A stretch of DNA of 5,179 nt from Proteocatella sp051653405. Lineage in GTDB: Bacteria; Bacillota; Clostridia; Peptostreptococcales; Filifactoraceae. The position numbers and the translations under genes were made by a program. This document shows, one piece after another, positions 1-5,179 of the stretch (its first letter is position 1; the number at the start of each line of letters is the position of its first letter). The stretch is from NCBI GenBank assembly GCA_051653405.1, contig JBOFWC010000230.1, positions 1 to 5,179 on the forward strand. The letters run 5' to 3'. The notes beneath the pieces were generated by a model that was not told the origin of the DNA, did no database searches, and saw only the letters and a program-made list of their open reading frames with translations.

Positions 1-60
1 ACGAAATAAGCAAGCCCGCACCATATACTATAATACAGTACGAGCGTTGCACAATTCCAT
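1..60 (-). other. Possible leader peptide and start of a leftward gene (partial, uncertain)
   Basis: On the minus strand an ATG at 60-58 opens a 10-codon ORF reading MELCNARTVL, closed by TAG at 30-28. In the same frame, one codon later, an ATG at 24-22 opens MVRACLFR, which is still open at the window edge. Two promoter-like boxes to the right (163-170 and 115-122) face this way, so a leftward transcript with a short leader ORF before its first gene is possible. I do not recognise the product, and eight codons are too few to call a gene. The stretch is about 41% GC, higher than the restriction genes. It could equally be non-coding leader RNA. Confidence 0.25.
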
Positions 61-101
61 CTCGCTTTGTCTATTAAATTACCAGTTTTCTAGCTGCAAG
101 A

Positions 102-116
102 TGCGTTGTGAACGCA
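102..116. repeat. Small inverted repeat TGCGTT-GTG-AACGCA
   Basis: Six-base arms with a three-base centre form a perfect dyad. It overlaps the start-site side of the minus-strand box TAACTTTG (122-115), so it could be an operator or a hairpin at the 5' end of a leftward transcript. It is short enough to arise by chance. Confidence 0.3.
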
Positions 117-122
117 AAGTTA
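115..122 (-). promoter_or_regulatory. Candidate leftward -7 box TAACTTTG
   Basis: Reading the minus strand, TAACTTTG followed by C matches the Bacteroidetes -7 consensus TAnnTTTG. No TTTG-like -33 element stands 19-21 bp upstream (around 142-146), so the support is the -7 match alone. Confidence 0.3.
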
Positions 123-132
123 ATATGTCTTT

Positions 133-146
133 TCGGATTCCTCCGA
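133..146. repeat. Short hairpin TCGGA-TTCC-TCCGA
   Basis: A five-base stem encloses a four-base loop. On the minus strand the loop reads GGAA, a GNRA tetraloop. On the plus strand the hairpin is followed by T/A-rich sequence, so it might be a weak intrinsic terminator for rightward transcription entering from the left. If leftward transcription starts near 156 it would lie in the 5' leader. The stem is too short to call a terminator firmly. Confidence 0.3.
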
Positions 147-162
147 TTATTTTATACTAATA

Positions 163-170
163 CAAAGATA
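163..170 (-). promoter_or_regulatory. Candidate leftward promoter, -7 box TATCTTTG
   Basis: The minus strand reads TATCTTTG, matching TAnnTTTG, with an ATTG-type -33 element whose TTG lies at 194-192, leaving a 21 bp spacer within the range known for Bacteroides promoters. Transcription would start near 156 and run off the left edge, divergent from the restriction operon. Its -7 box is about 80 bp from the rightward one, so both could share regulatory sites. Confidence 0.42.
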
Positions 171-213
171 CAAAAAACATCATGATATACACAATATAGT
201 TTCTACAACTAAT

Positions 214-252
214 AATTATTTCATTTCATCTTTATAGCGCAAATTATTTCAT
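214..252 (+). repeat. 11-bp direct repeat upstream of the regulator gene
   Basis: AATTATTTCAT occurs at 214-224 and again at 242-252, a 28 bp period. The second copy ends in the first base of the -7 box TACATTTG (252-259). The first copy overlaps a 10-bp palindrome AATAATTATT at 211-220. Paired repeats upstream of an autoregulated XRE gene are plausible operators, but the sequence is very AT-rich, so chance is a real alternative. Confidence 0.4.
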
Positions 253-266
253 ACATTTGCATGTAT
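251..266. promoter_or_regulatory. Perfect dyad over the -7 box, candidate controller operator
   Basis: ATACAT and ATGTAT are exact inverted repeats separated by TTGC. The left arm and centre contain the promoter box TACATTTG, so a dimer bound here would block the promoter. The site is 27 bp before the start codon of a small HTH protein, where controller proteins of type II systems bind to autoregulate. Binding by this protein is inferred. Confidence 0.45.
252..259 (+). promoter_or_regulatory. Rightward promoter of the restriction operon, -7 box TACATTTG
   Basis: TACATTTG matches the Bacteroidetes -7 consensus TAnnTTTG exactly. The -33 element is poor: the nearest candidate is TTTA at 231-234 with a 17 bp spacer. 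A start near 265 would give a leader of roughly 28 bases before the ATG at 293. All four cassette genes lie downstream on the same strand with no convincing internal promoter, so this probably drives the operon. The weak -33 suggests that an activator may be needed. Confidence 0.6.
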
Positions 267-292
267 ACTTAACAACGGTAAATTTTAACAAT

Positions 293-490
293 ATGAACCG
301 CATAAAAGAAGTTCTTGAAGAGAAAGGAATTAAACAGACTTGGCTTGCTGAAAAGATTGGCAAGAGTTTCAGCCAGACTAATGCATACGTCTGCAACCGC
401 CGTCAACCCAGCTTGGAGCAACTCTTCGAAATCGCCAAACTCCTTCGCGTTGATGTGAAGGAGTTAATTGATAATAAAGAAATTAAATAG
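293..490 (+). CDS. XRE-family HTH regulator, probable controller of the R-M operon
   Basis: This 65-residue protein is essentially one Cro/C1-type DNA-binding domain. The helix-turn-helix spans about residues 15-37 (from KQTWLAEKIGKS to NRRQPS), followed by the usual helical finish EIAKLLRVDVKELI at 46-59. The start is ATG 293. The same frame is open back to a TTG at 257, but that TTG lies inside the promoter -7 box and cannot be the start. The next gene begins 10 bp after the stop, as with controller (C) proteins, which are similarly small and usually precede the restriction gene. It probably binds as a dimer to the dyad at 251-266 and times restriction relative to methylation; that role is inferred from position. 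GC over 301-480 is about 42% with C-rich codons, unlike the AT-rich genes that follow. Confidence 0.88.
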   Translation: MNRIKEVLEEKGIKQTWLAEKIGKSFSQTNAYVCNRRQPSLEQLFEIAKLLRVDVKELIDNKEIK

Positions 491-500
491 ATATCGTAAT

Positions 501-2678
501 ATGACTTTCACAGAAGCTAAACAAAAATTTGACGAACAATACGGTAACAGATCAGAGTTTAAGTGCTTCATCCAAGAGCATTTAACATTTAACAAAACCG
601 TTAATTTACGCAAGAAAAACGGCACAAAGAATGAACAATATTTCAAATGGCAATTTCTGTATGCAATCGTAAACTCTGGTTTATATACAAAAGACTATAT
701 AGGTACTGAGATACAATTTCCAAAGGGTAATAAATCATCTGCACCATTGAAATTAGATGCAGCAATATTCGATGACCCTACATGGTTTAATAAATATAAG
801 GAATATCACGAACAAGGAAATATCGATAGTTTAGAATGGCTAAGAGAGCATCTCGTTGCTACTATTGAGTTTAAGAAGGAAGATAATAAAAACATTTCTG
901 AAGTTTGGGATAAACAATTGAAAGCCTATTTAAATGAAAGTCGTAGAGCTTTCTGTTTAGGAATATTATATGACACAGAACGTTTATATTTATTCCGCAA
1001 GTACAAAAATAAATTTCTAAGATATAGCGAAGAGTTTAATTCAAAAGGAGATGATAGTAAAACAAAAGAGCTTTCCTTGCATTTGCCTGATCCGTATTTG
1101 AATCTTCCAAATTTTGATGATTTGTTAGAATGGACAGAGATAAAATCCACCAACCGTTCAAAGCGAACAATTAATGATTTAGATATTATATCAGGGGTGC
1201 ACTCCACACAGATTAATGACGCTATGTCAACTATTCTAAGAACTATGGATAAGGTAGGACTGGTAAATCAAATCGGCTTTGAAATCTTAATTCAGATATT
1301 ATCTTTAAAAATATTTGATGAAAAGCGCAACGAAAAAACACCTACTCGTTTTCTTGATTTTTATATCACAAACGAAGAAAAGGATTTTAAATCTTTAGCC
1401 GAAATATCTCTGCAAGGTTTCTTAAATCGTATAAATGCATTACGAGAAGAAGCTTCGGGGATATATTATCGTATCCTACAAGAAAATCCGCTTAATATTA
1501 AAAATGAGAACCATATTAAAGTCTTAATCGAGATTGTATATCAGTTTCAAGATTACTCATTTGTGCGTTCTCATAAAACAGACTTGTATCAGCTTGTTTT
1601 CTACAAGTTTGCACCTACTTTTTCTAAAGATAATAATGCACAATTTATCACACCATTGCCTTTAATTGAGTTTCTTGTAAATATAGTTAACCCAAGAAAT
1701 GGAGAAACGGTGATTGATCCGACAGTTGGAATAGCAGATTTTTTATCCGTTTCTTACGTGAACTCCAACAGTAAGTTAGATGACAATAATATCTTTGGAA
1801 TGGATATCGATCCTCAAATGGTAATGTTGGCTACACTTAATATGCTTTTAAATGGTGATGGAAATGCTAAAATAAAAGCAAAAGCAGGATATGGTTCCTT
1901 GTTATCAAAATTTGACCATAAGGGTGATATTATTGAGCTTGTTCCATCAATGAATGAAAAAGGCAATTGGGATAATAGACCTGATAATAATAAACTTAAA
2001 AAATTTGATGTCGTTTTAACTAATCCACCGTTTGGTGAAGACAGAGCTTTTACACCTAAGGACGATAAAGACTTAGATATGATAAAATGCTATGAATTGT
2101 GGCATTTATATGGAAGTAAAGGAGCCACCGAATCTGAGTCTGAAAATCCCAAGAAAAAGAAAAAGGAAACAAAACAGGCAAATAAAATAGACTTAGGTAT
2201 TATATTCCTTGAAAATGCATATAGAATTTTAAACGAAAATGGACGAATGGGGATTGTTCTATCAAATTCTATTGCAAGTATAGACTCTCATAAAATTGCA
2301 CGTAAATGGTTGATGGAAAAAATGAGGATTGTTGCTATTTTTGATCTTCCAGCAAATGTATTTGCAGAAACAGGAGTTAACACTTCAATTATAGTCGCAT
2401 ATAAGCCCAATGATGAAGAACTTAAAAATCTAAAAAGAGCTAACTATCAAATTTTTGCTCGGAATATCAAAAAAGTTGGATATGAGGTTAAAACGAGTAA
2501 GAGAGTAAAATATTTTTCTCCTACATACAAAGTTAACTATGAAAATTTTGATATTGAAATTGACAATGAAGGTCGTGCTCTATTAGATGAGGAATTTTCC
2601 ACGACAGTTGCTGATTTTAAGGAATGGTGCTTAGGGCAAGAGAAACAGTTAAAAGATCTATTTATTAAGATTAAATAA
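501..2678 (+). CDS. Fused PD-(D/E)XK nuclease and N6-adenine methyltransferase (type IIB/IIG-like RM subunit)
   Basis: The 725-residue protein appears able to cut and to methylate adenine. Residues about 45-145 look like an HsdR_N/RecB-type nuclease: D86 in LKLDAAIF, E123 and K125 in TIEFK, and a QxxxY motif at Q139-Y143. Residues about 240-370 are helical, as in HsdM. The methyltransferase core follows: motif X QFITP (381-385), motif I DPTVGIADFL (406-415), acidic motif FGMDID (432-437), catalytic NPPF (508-511), and the HsdM-like segments NENGRMGIVLSN (578-589) and LPANVFAETGV (616-626). Motif I has A412 where most relatives have Gly. Residues 541-562 form a Ser/Glu then Lys-rich insert. 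ATG 501 is chosen; an in-frame TTG at 468 would overlap the regulator. Fusion of both activities with a separate downstream S gene and no helicase resembles BcgI-like systems. A degenerate nuclease is the main alternative. Confidence 0.9.
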   Translation: MTFTEAKQKFDEQYGNRSEFKCFIQEHLTFNKTVNLRKKNGTKNEQYFKWQFLYAIVNSGLYTKDYIGTEIQFPKGNKSSAPLKLDAAIFDDPTWFNKYKEYHEQGNIDSLEWLREHLVATIEFKKEDNKNISEVWDKQLKAYLNESRRAFCLGILYDTERLYLFRKYKNKFLRYSEEFNSKGDDSKTKELSLHLPDPYLNLPNFDDLLEWTEIKSTNRSKRTINDLDIISGVHSTQINDAMSTILRTMDKVGLVNQIGFEILIQILSLKIFDEKRNEKTPTRFLDFYITNEEKDFKSLAEISLQGFLNRINALREEASGIYYRILQENPLNIKNENHIKVLIEIVYQFQDYSFVRSHKTDLYQLVFYKFAPTFSKDNNAQFITPLPLIEFLVNIVNPRNGETVIDPTVGIADFLSVSYVNSNSKLDDNNIFGMDIDPQMVMLATLNMLLNGDGNAKIKAKAGYGSLLSKFDHKGDIIELVPSMNEKGNWDNRPDNNKLKKFDVVLTNPPFGEDRAFTPKDDKDLDMIKCYELWHLYGSKGATESESENPKKKKKETKQANKIDLGIIFLENAYRILNENGRMGIVLSNSIASIDSHKIARKWLMEKMRIVAIFDLPANVFAETGVNTSIIVAYKPNDEELKNLKRANYQIFARNIKKVGYEVKTSKRVKYFSPTYKVNYENFDIEIDNEGRALLDEEFSTTVADFKEWCLGQEKQLKDLFIKIK

Positions 2679-2680
2679 GT

Positions 2681-4219
2681 ATGAGTTATAACTATATTAA
2701 AACCCCTTCAACAATTTCTTTATCTACAATAGAGGATAAAGATTACACCTTGTCATCATCACAATTAATGGAGCTGGTTATACCTAATGAAAACTATGCT
2801 TACGTAAAAGATTTTCTTATTAGACAGTTGAAAAGAAAAGACTTAGGTGTAGAGGTTGGTTCATTAAGTTATATTGGCAGATCAACACATTATTTTTTGA
2901 GAACAAAAGCATTGCAATCACATTCTTTTTTGCCAGAAGTTACAACAGAAACAGCTCTACCAATTATGCCAGATTCTTTTGTTGAAATGAATCTGAAAGA
3001 AGGTGACATAATTATATCAAAAGATAGTAATATAGGTGAAATTGCGATCTTAGATAAAGACTATCCTAATTATATGCTTTCTGGGGCTTTGTATAGACTA
3101 CCAGTAGTAAAAAATAAATACTATCTATTAGCATTTATCAAGCATAAAATATTTAGAGAACAGCTAGACTTTATGGTTCCTAAAGGAGCTACAATTAGAC
3201 ATGCAAAAACGTTGTTTCTCGATTGTAAAATCCCTTTGCCAAACTTTGATGCTGACAATACAATCAAATTTATAGAAGTACTTACTCAAGCGATTATTAA
3301 TAAAGAACGGTTAATAAAGCAGAGGCACGAGAAAATCTTACAAAAAATAGAAACTGAAATAAAAGAGAATCAGAAATCAAACGAATTCGTTTATAGCCTT
3401 CCTAACTTTAACGATATAACAAATACAGAAAGACTTGACACTAGTATGTATTGTAACGAATTTCAGTACTGGAATAACCTTGTAAGAAATTACAAAAAAG
3501 GTTCTATTGATATTATTTCTCGGGGCTTTACATGGTCGAGGGGCACATCATTAGAACAAGGATTTATTGGCACAAGAATAGATAGTGATAAATTTTTAAA
3601 AGGATTTTACGAGTTAGTACTACCAACAAACATTAGCCAATATGGCTATGTTGAGAAATCAATATATATTGGGACTCCTACACGTTTAAAAACAATAAAA
3701 AAAGGAGATATAATATTTGGGGGAGAGGGTTTTGGCAAAGGAAGAACATATGTGGTTATTGATGACACCCATAATGTCGCAACAAATTATCATGGCATAA
3801 GAATAATAAATACTAATAATAATTTAGTGGAAAGTATTTTTATTAGATGCTTTCTCGCATTCTGGCGTTCAAAGGGGATGATTGACTATATTGGTGTTGG
3901 AGGTTCTGGAGGGCACTGTGCCCCTTCATACTTCCACCTCATTGAGACTCCATTATTTGATGATCAAAAACAAACAGAAATAGCTAAACTTTATCATAAT
4001 CCTACTTGTATATACGATAATACTATTTTTACTTTAGATACGTTTCTTGATTTTGACAATTCGTATAATGCCGATGCAGGAATTTATGAGTTGAACAAAA
4101 CAGCAAAGCTACTAAAAGAAATACTAAATACAGCAATCGACAATGTCGTACAAAACAAGAAAGTTAAAATTGCATTCAATATCGAGAATCAAAATCATAA
4201 AATCAATAAAGATGTATAA
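2681..4219 (+). CDS. HsdS-like specificity subunit with two target-recognition domains
   Basis: This 512-residue protein should choose the DNA site for the preceding nuclease-methyltransferase. It has the repeated HsdS plan: TRD1 about 20-187, a charged helical spacer about 195-230, TRD2 about 245-425, and a second helical segment about 468-492. The two halves show matching motifs, KEGDIIISKDSNIGEIAILD (106-125) and KKGDIIFGGEGFGKGRTYVV (340-359), each followed by a hydrophobic block and an IPLP- or ETPLF-type strand. Two different TRDs predict a bipartite, asymmetric target. The start is ATG 2681, only 2 bp after the upstream stop, implying translational coupling. Residues 493-512 form a polar tail outside the usual fold. 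The protein is long compared with typical HsdS (about 400-450). The target sequence cannot be read from the sequence. Confidence 0.88.
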   Translation: MSYNYIKTPSTISLSTIEDKDYTLSSSQLMELVIPNENYAYVKDFLIRQLKRKDLGVEVGSLSYIGRSTHYFLRTKALQSHSFLPEVTTETALPIMPDSFVEMNLKEGDIIISKDSNIGEIAILDKDYPNYMLSGALYRLPVVKNKYYLLAFIKHKIFREQLDFMVPKGATIRHAKTLFLDCKIPLPNFDADNTIKFIEVLTQAIINKERLIKQRHEKILQKIETEIKENQKSNEFVYSLPNFNDITNTERLDTSMYCNEFQYWNNLVRNYKKGSIDIISRGFTWSRGTSLEQGFIGTRIDSDKFLKGFYELVLPTNISQYGYVEKSIYIGTPTRLKTIKKGDIIFGGEGFGKGRTYVVIDDTHNVATNYHGIRIINTNNNLVESIFIRCFLAFWRSKGMIDYIGVGGSGGHCAPSYFHLIETPLFDDQKQTEIAKLYHNPTCIYDNTIFTLDTFLDFDNSYNADAGIYELNKTAKLLKEILNTAIDNVVQNKKVKIAFNIENQNHKINKDV

Positions 4220-4258
4220 TCACATAAATCATATCAATATTGCATAAAATTCAGCATA

Positions 4259-4900
4259 ATGACTAGCAAAAATAATAAAGGAATAGTATATGTCCTATCT
4301 AATTCAGCAATGCCTGGACTGGTTAAGATTGGTATGACGACACGTGAGAGTATTGATGCTCGGATGAAAGAGCTTTACAGCACAGGTGTTCCTGTGCCGT
4401 TTAATTGCGTGTATGCCTGCGAAGTGAAAGGTTCAGATTGTGTCAAAATTGAAAAAGCTCTTCACAAAGCATTTGAACCAAATCGGGTAAATGTAAACCG
4501 AGAGTTTTTTAGCATCAATGCTGAGCAAGCAACTGCTATTCTAGAATTATTCGATAGAAAAGACATCACGAATGAAGTCTCTGCCGAAATTGAAAATGAT
4601 TTAACTCTGGAAGATAAAGCTGCAGGAGAAAAGATAAAAACATCTCGCCGCCCACCTTTAAACTATACAGAAATGGGATTAAAAATAGGAGATAAATTAT
4701 TATTTATTAAAGATCCCACTATTGAAGTTATTATTTCTGGAGATAAAAAAATTATATATCAAGAATCTGAACAATCATTGACCGCTGTCACAAAAAAAAT
4801 CCTTGGTATAACTCATGCATTACAACCAACATCATTTTGGATTTTTGAAGGTAAAAATTTAAGAGATATTTATGATGAAACTTATACTATTGACGAATAA
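4259..4900 (+). CDS. GIY-YIG (T5orf172/MUG113-like) nuclease with RAMA/DUF4357-like C-terminus
   Basis: Residues about 7-95 of this 213-residue protein match the T5orf172/MUG113 branch of GIY-YIG nucleases: GIVYVLSN (8-15) for GIY, LVKIGMTTR (21-29) for YIG, R35 as the likely catalytic arginine, the IEKALHKAF helix (64-72), and REFF (81-84), whose E82 would bind the metal. An acidic linker (about 96-125) leads to a second domain (about 130-207) with GDKLLF (144-149), SLTAVTKKILG (173-183) and FWIFEGKNLRDIYDE (193-207). That pattern resembles RAMA/DUF4357 domains found with adenine methylases. The family match for domain 2 is from memory and moderately sure. The gene starts 39 bp after the S gene, with no clear promoter between, so it is probably the last operon gene. 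It could be an accessory restriction nuclease or act on modified or branched DNA. Confidence 0.87.
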   Translation: MTSKNNKGIVYVLSNSAMPGLVKIGMTTRESIDARMKELYSTGVPVPFNCVYACEVKGSDCVKIEKALHKAFEPNRVNVNREFFSINAEQATAILELFDRKDITNEVSAEIENDLTLEDKAAGEKIKTSRRPPLNYTEMGLKIGDKLLFIKDPTIEVIISGDKKIIYQESEQSLTAVTKKILGITHALQPTSFWIFEGKNLRDIYDETYTIDE

Positions 4901-4990
4901 CTATAAAAAAAATCAAGATATGAAGAATAAACAAATTATACCTATCCGCACTTCCATTATTTTTACAAATAACTATAGTGTACCATTATA

Positions 4991-5039
4991 CAGCAAAACA
5001 GTATGTTTACCAAACACATACATTTGCTGCATTGGTAAA
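4991..5039. repeat. Two interleaved inverted repeats around the downstream promoter
   Basis: CAGCAAA (4991-4997) pairs with TTTGCTG (5023-5029), and TTTACCAA (5006-5013) pairs with TTGGTAAA (5032-5039). Both are perfect, and they interleave in the order of an H-type pseudoknot. The second pair brackets the -7 box TACATTTG symmetrically, with arm centres 26 bp apart. They may be operator half-sites, or a fold in RNA reading through from the operon. No ordinary stem-plus-T-run terminator is visible in 4901-5048. Confidence 0.4.
5019..5026 (+). promoter_or_regulatory. Promoter of the right-flank gene, -7 box TACATTTG
   Basis: TACATTTG fits TAnnTTTG and sits 22 bp before the ATG at 5049, giving a short leader of about 16 bases. 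No TTTG-type -33 element is seen around 4994-4999. The box lies in an 11-mer, CATACATTTGC, identical to that at the operon promoter (250-260). Confidence 0.58.
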
Positions 5040-5048
5040 TAATCAGCT

Positions 5049-5179
5049 ATGGCAGACAACTATTTAGAAAAGCAATATCAGGATTATGAAGCCCGACGGG
5101 CTGCCTGGGAAAAAGCAAAAAAACAGGGTTTAGTTAAGCCGGCTGTGAAGAAGCCTGCGGCTAAAGCTACGGATGAAGA
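5049..5179 (+). CDS. Small Lys/Ala-rich protein of unknown function (partial, runs off the right edge)
   Basis: An ATG at 5049 opens a frame of 43 complete codons with no stop before the window ends. It begins MADNYLEKQYQDYEARRAAW, likely a charged amphipathic helix, and continues into a Lys/Ala/Pro-rich stretch (KPAVKKPAAKA). I recall short Bacteroidetes proteins with a similar MADNYLE start, sometimes labelled dehydrogenase without any dehydrogenase fold; no catalytic motif is visible here. GC is about 46%, far above the restriction genes, so this is probably resident chromosome flanking an acquired cassette. The promoter box 22 bp upstream supports the start. The function is unknown. Confidence 0.65.
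   Translation, partial: MADNYLEKQYQDYEARRAAWEKAKKQGLVKPAVKKPAAKATDE

Noticed and set aside
179..186. Palindrome ATCATGAT
   Set aside because: Eight bases in AT-rich sequence, with no partner or promoter overlap.
257..292. TTG start giving the regulator 12 extra residues
   Set aside because: The TTG is part of the -7 box TACATTTG, and the added residues precede the normal N-terminus of the HTH domain.
468..500. TTG start giving the RM protein 11 extra residues
   Set aside because: It would overlap the regulator, and the ATG at 501 leaves all domains intact.
464..646. 60-codon minus-strand ORF
   Set aside because: It lies antisense to the regulator's end and the RM gene's start, matches no recognisable family, and is a shadow of well-supported genes.
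926..1207. 93-codon minus-strand ORF
   Set aside because: It is entirely antisense within the RM gene, whose nuclease and methyltransferase motifs support the plus-strand reading.
501..4219. Classical type I R-M system (HsdM plus HsdS)
   Set aside because: No HsdR helicase is present, and the methyltransferase carries its own nuclease-like domain. A distant hsdR cannot be excluded from this window alone.
4896..4977. 10-bp direct repeat AATAACTATA at 4896-4905 and 4968-4977
   Set aside because: It is short and AT-only apart from one C; the first copy includes the stop codon of the GIY-YIG gene. Chance is likely.
1..5179. CRISPR array, tRNA, rRNA or insertion sequence
   Set aside because: No regularly spaced repeats, no cloverleaf or rRNA-like sequence, and no transposase or paired terminal inverted repeats were seen.

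Overview
The window looks like a defence cassette from a member of the Bacteroidales (Bacteroides or a close relative). The sequence is AT-rich, none of the start codons has a convincing Shine-Dalgarno sequence, and the likely promoters carry the Bacteroidetes -7 box TAnnTTTG. Both points fit that group. The genus is an inference.

Layout. Positions 1-292 hold no convincing gene. They contain promoter-like boxes facing both ways, a possible short leader ORF on the minus strand running off the left edge, and several small repeats and dyads next to the rightward promoter. Positions 293-4900 hold four genes on the plus strand. These are a 65-residue XRE-type regulator, a 725-residue protein joining a PD-(D/E)XK nuclease domain to a type I-like N6-adenine methyltransferase, a 512-residue two-TRD specificity (HsdS-like) subunit, and a 213-residue GIY-YIG (T5orf172/MUG113-like) nuclease with a C-terminal domain resembling RAMA/DUF4357. 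Positions 4901-5048 are intergenic and contain a second TACATTTG box inside interleaved inverted repeats. At 5049 a small lysine/alanine-rich protein starts and runs off the right edge.

How the genes may work together. The large protein carries nuclease and methyltransferase in one chain and is followed 2 bp later by a separate specificity subunit. No helicase/translocase (HsdR) gene is present. This is the architecture of BcgI-like type IIB (two-subunit type IIG-like) systems, not classical type I. The small upstream regulator sits where controller (C) proteins sit in many type II systems, and a perfect dyad overlaps its own -7 box, which suggests autoregulation. The GIY-YIG/RAMA-like gene at the operon end is the least expected member; it may be an accessory nuclease that senses modification status.

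The methyltransferase, specificity and GIY-YIG genes are clearly AT-rich (hand-counted 60-base stretches gave about 23-37% GC). The right-flank gene is about 46% and the regulator about 42%. The two plus-strand promoter regions, at the cassette's start and just past its end, share an 11-mer and a 7-mer in the same order. This fits a horizontally acquired unit inserted at, or co-regulated with, the downstream promoter.
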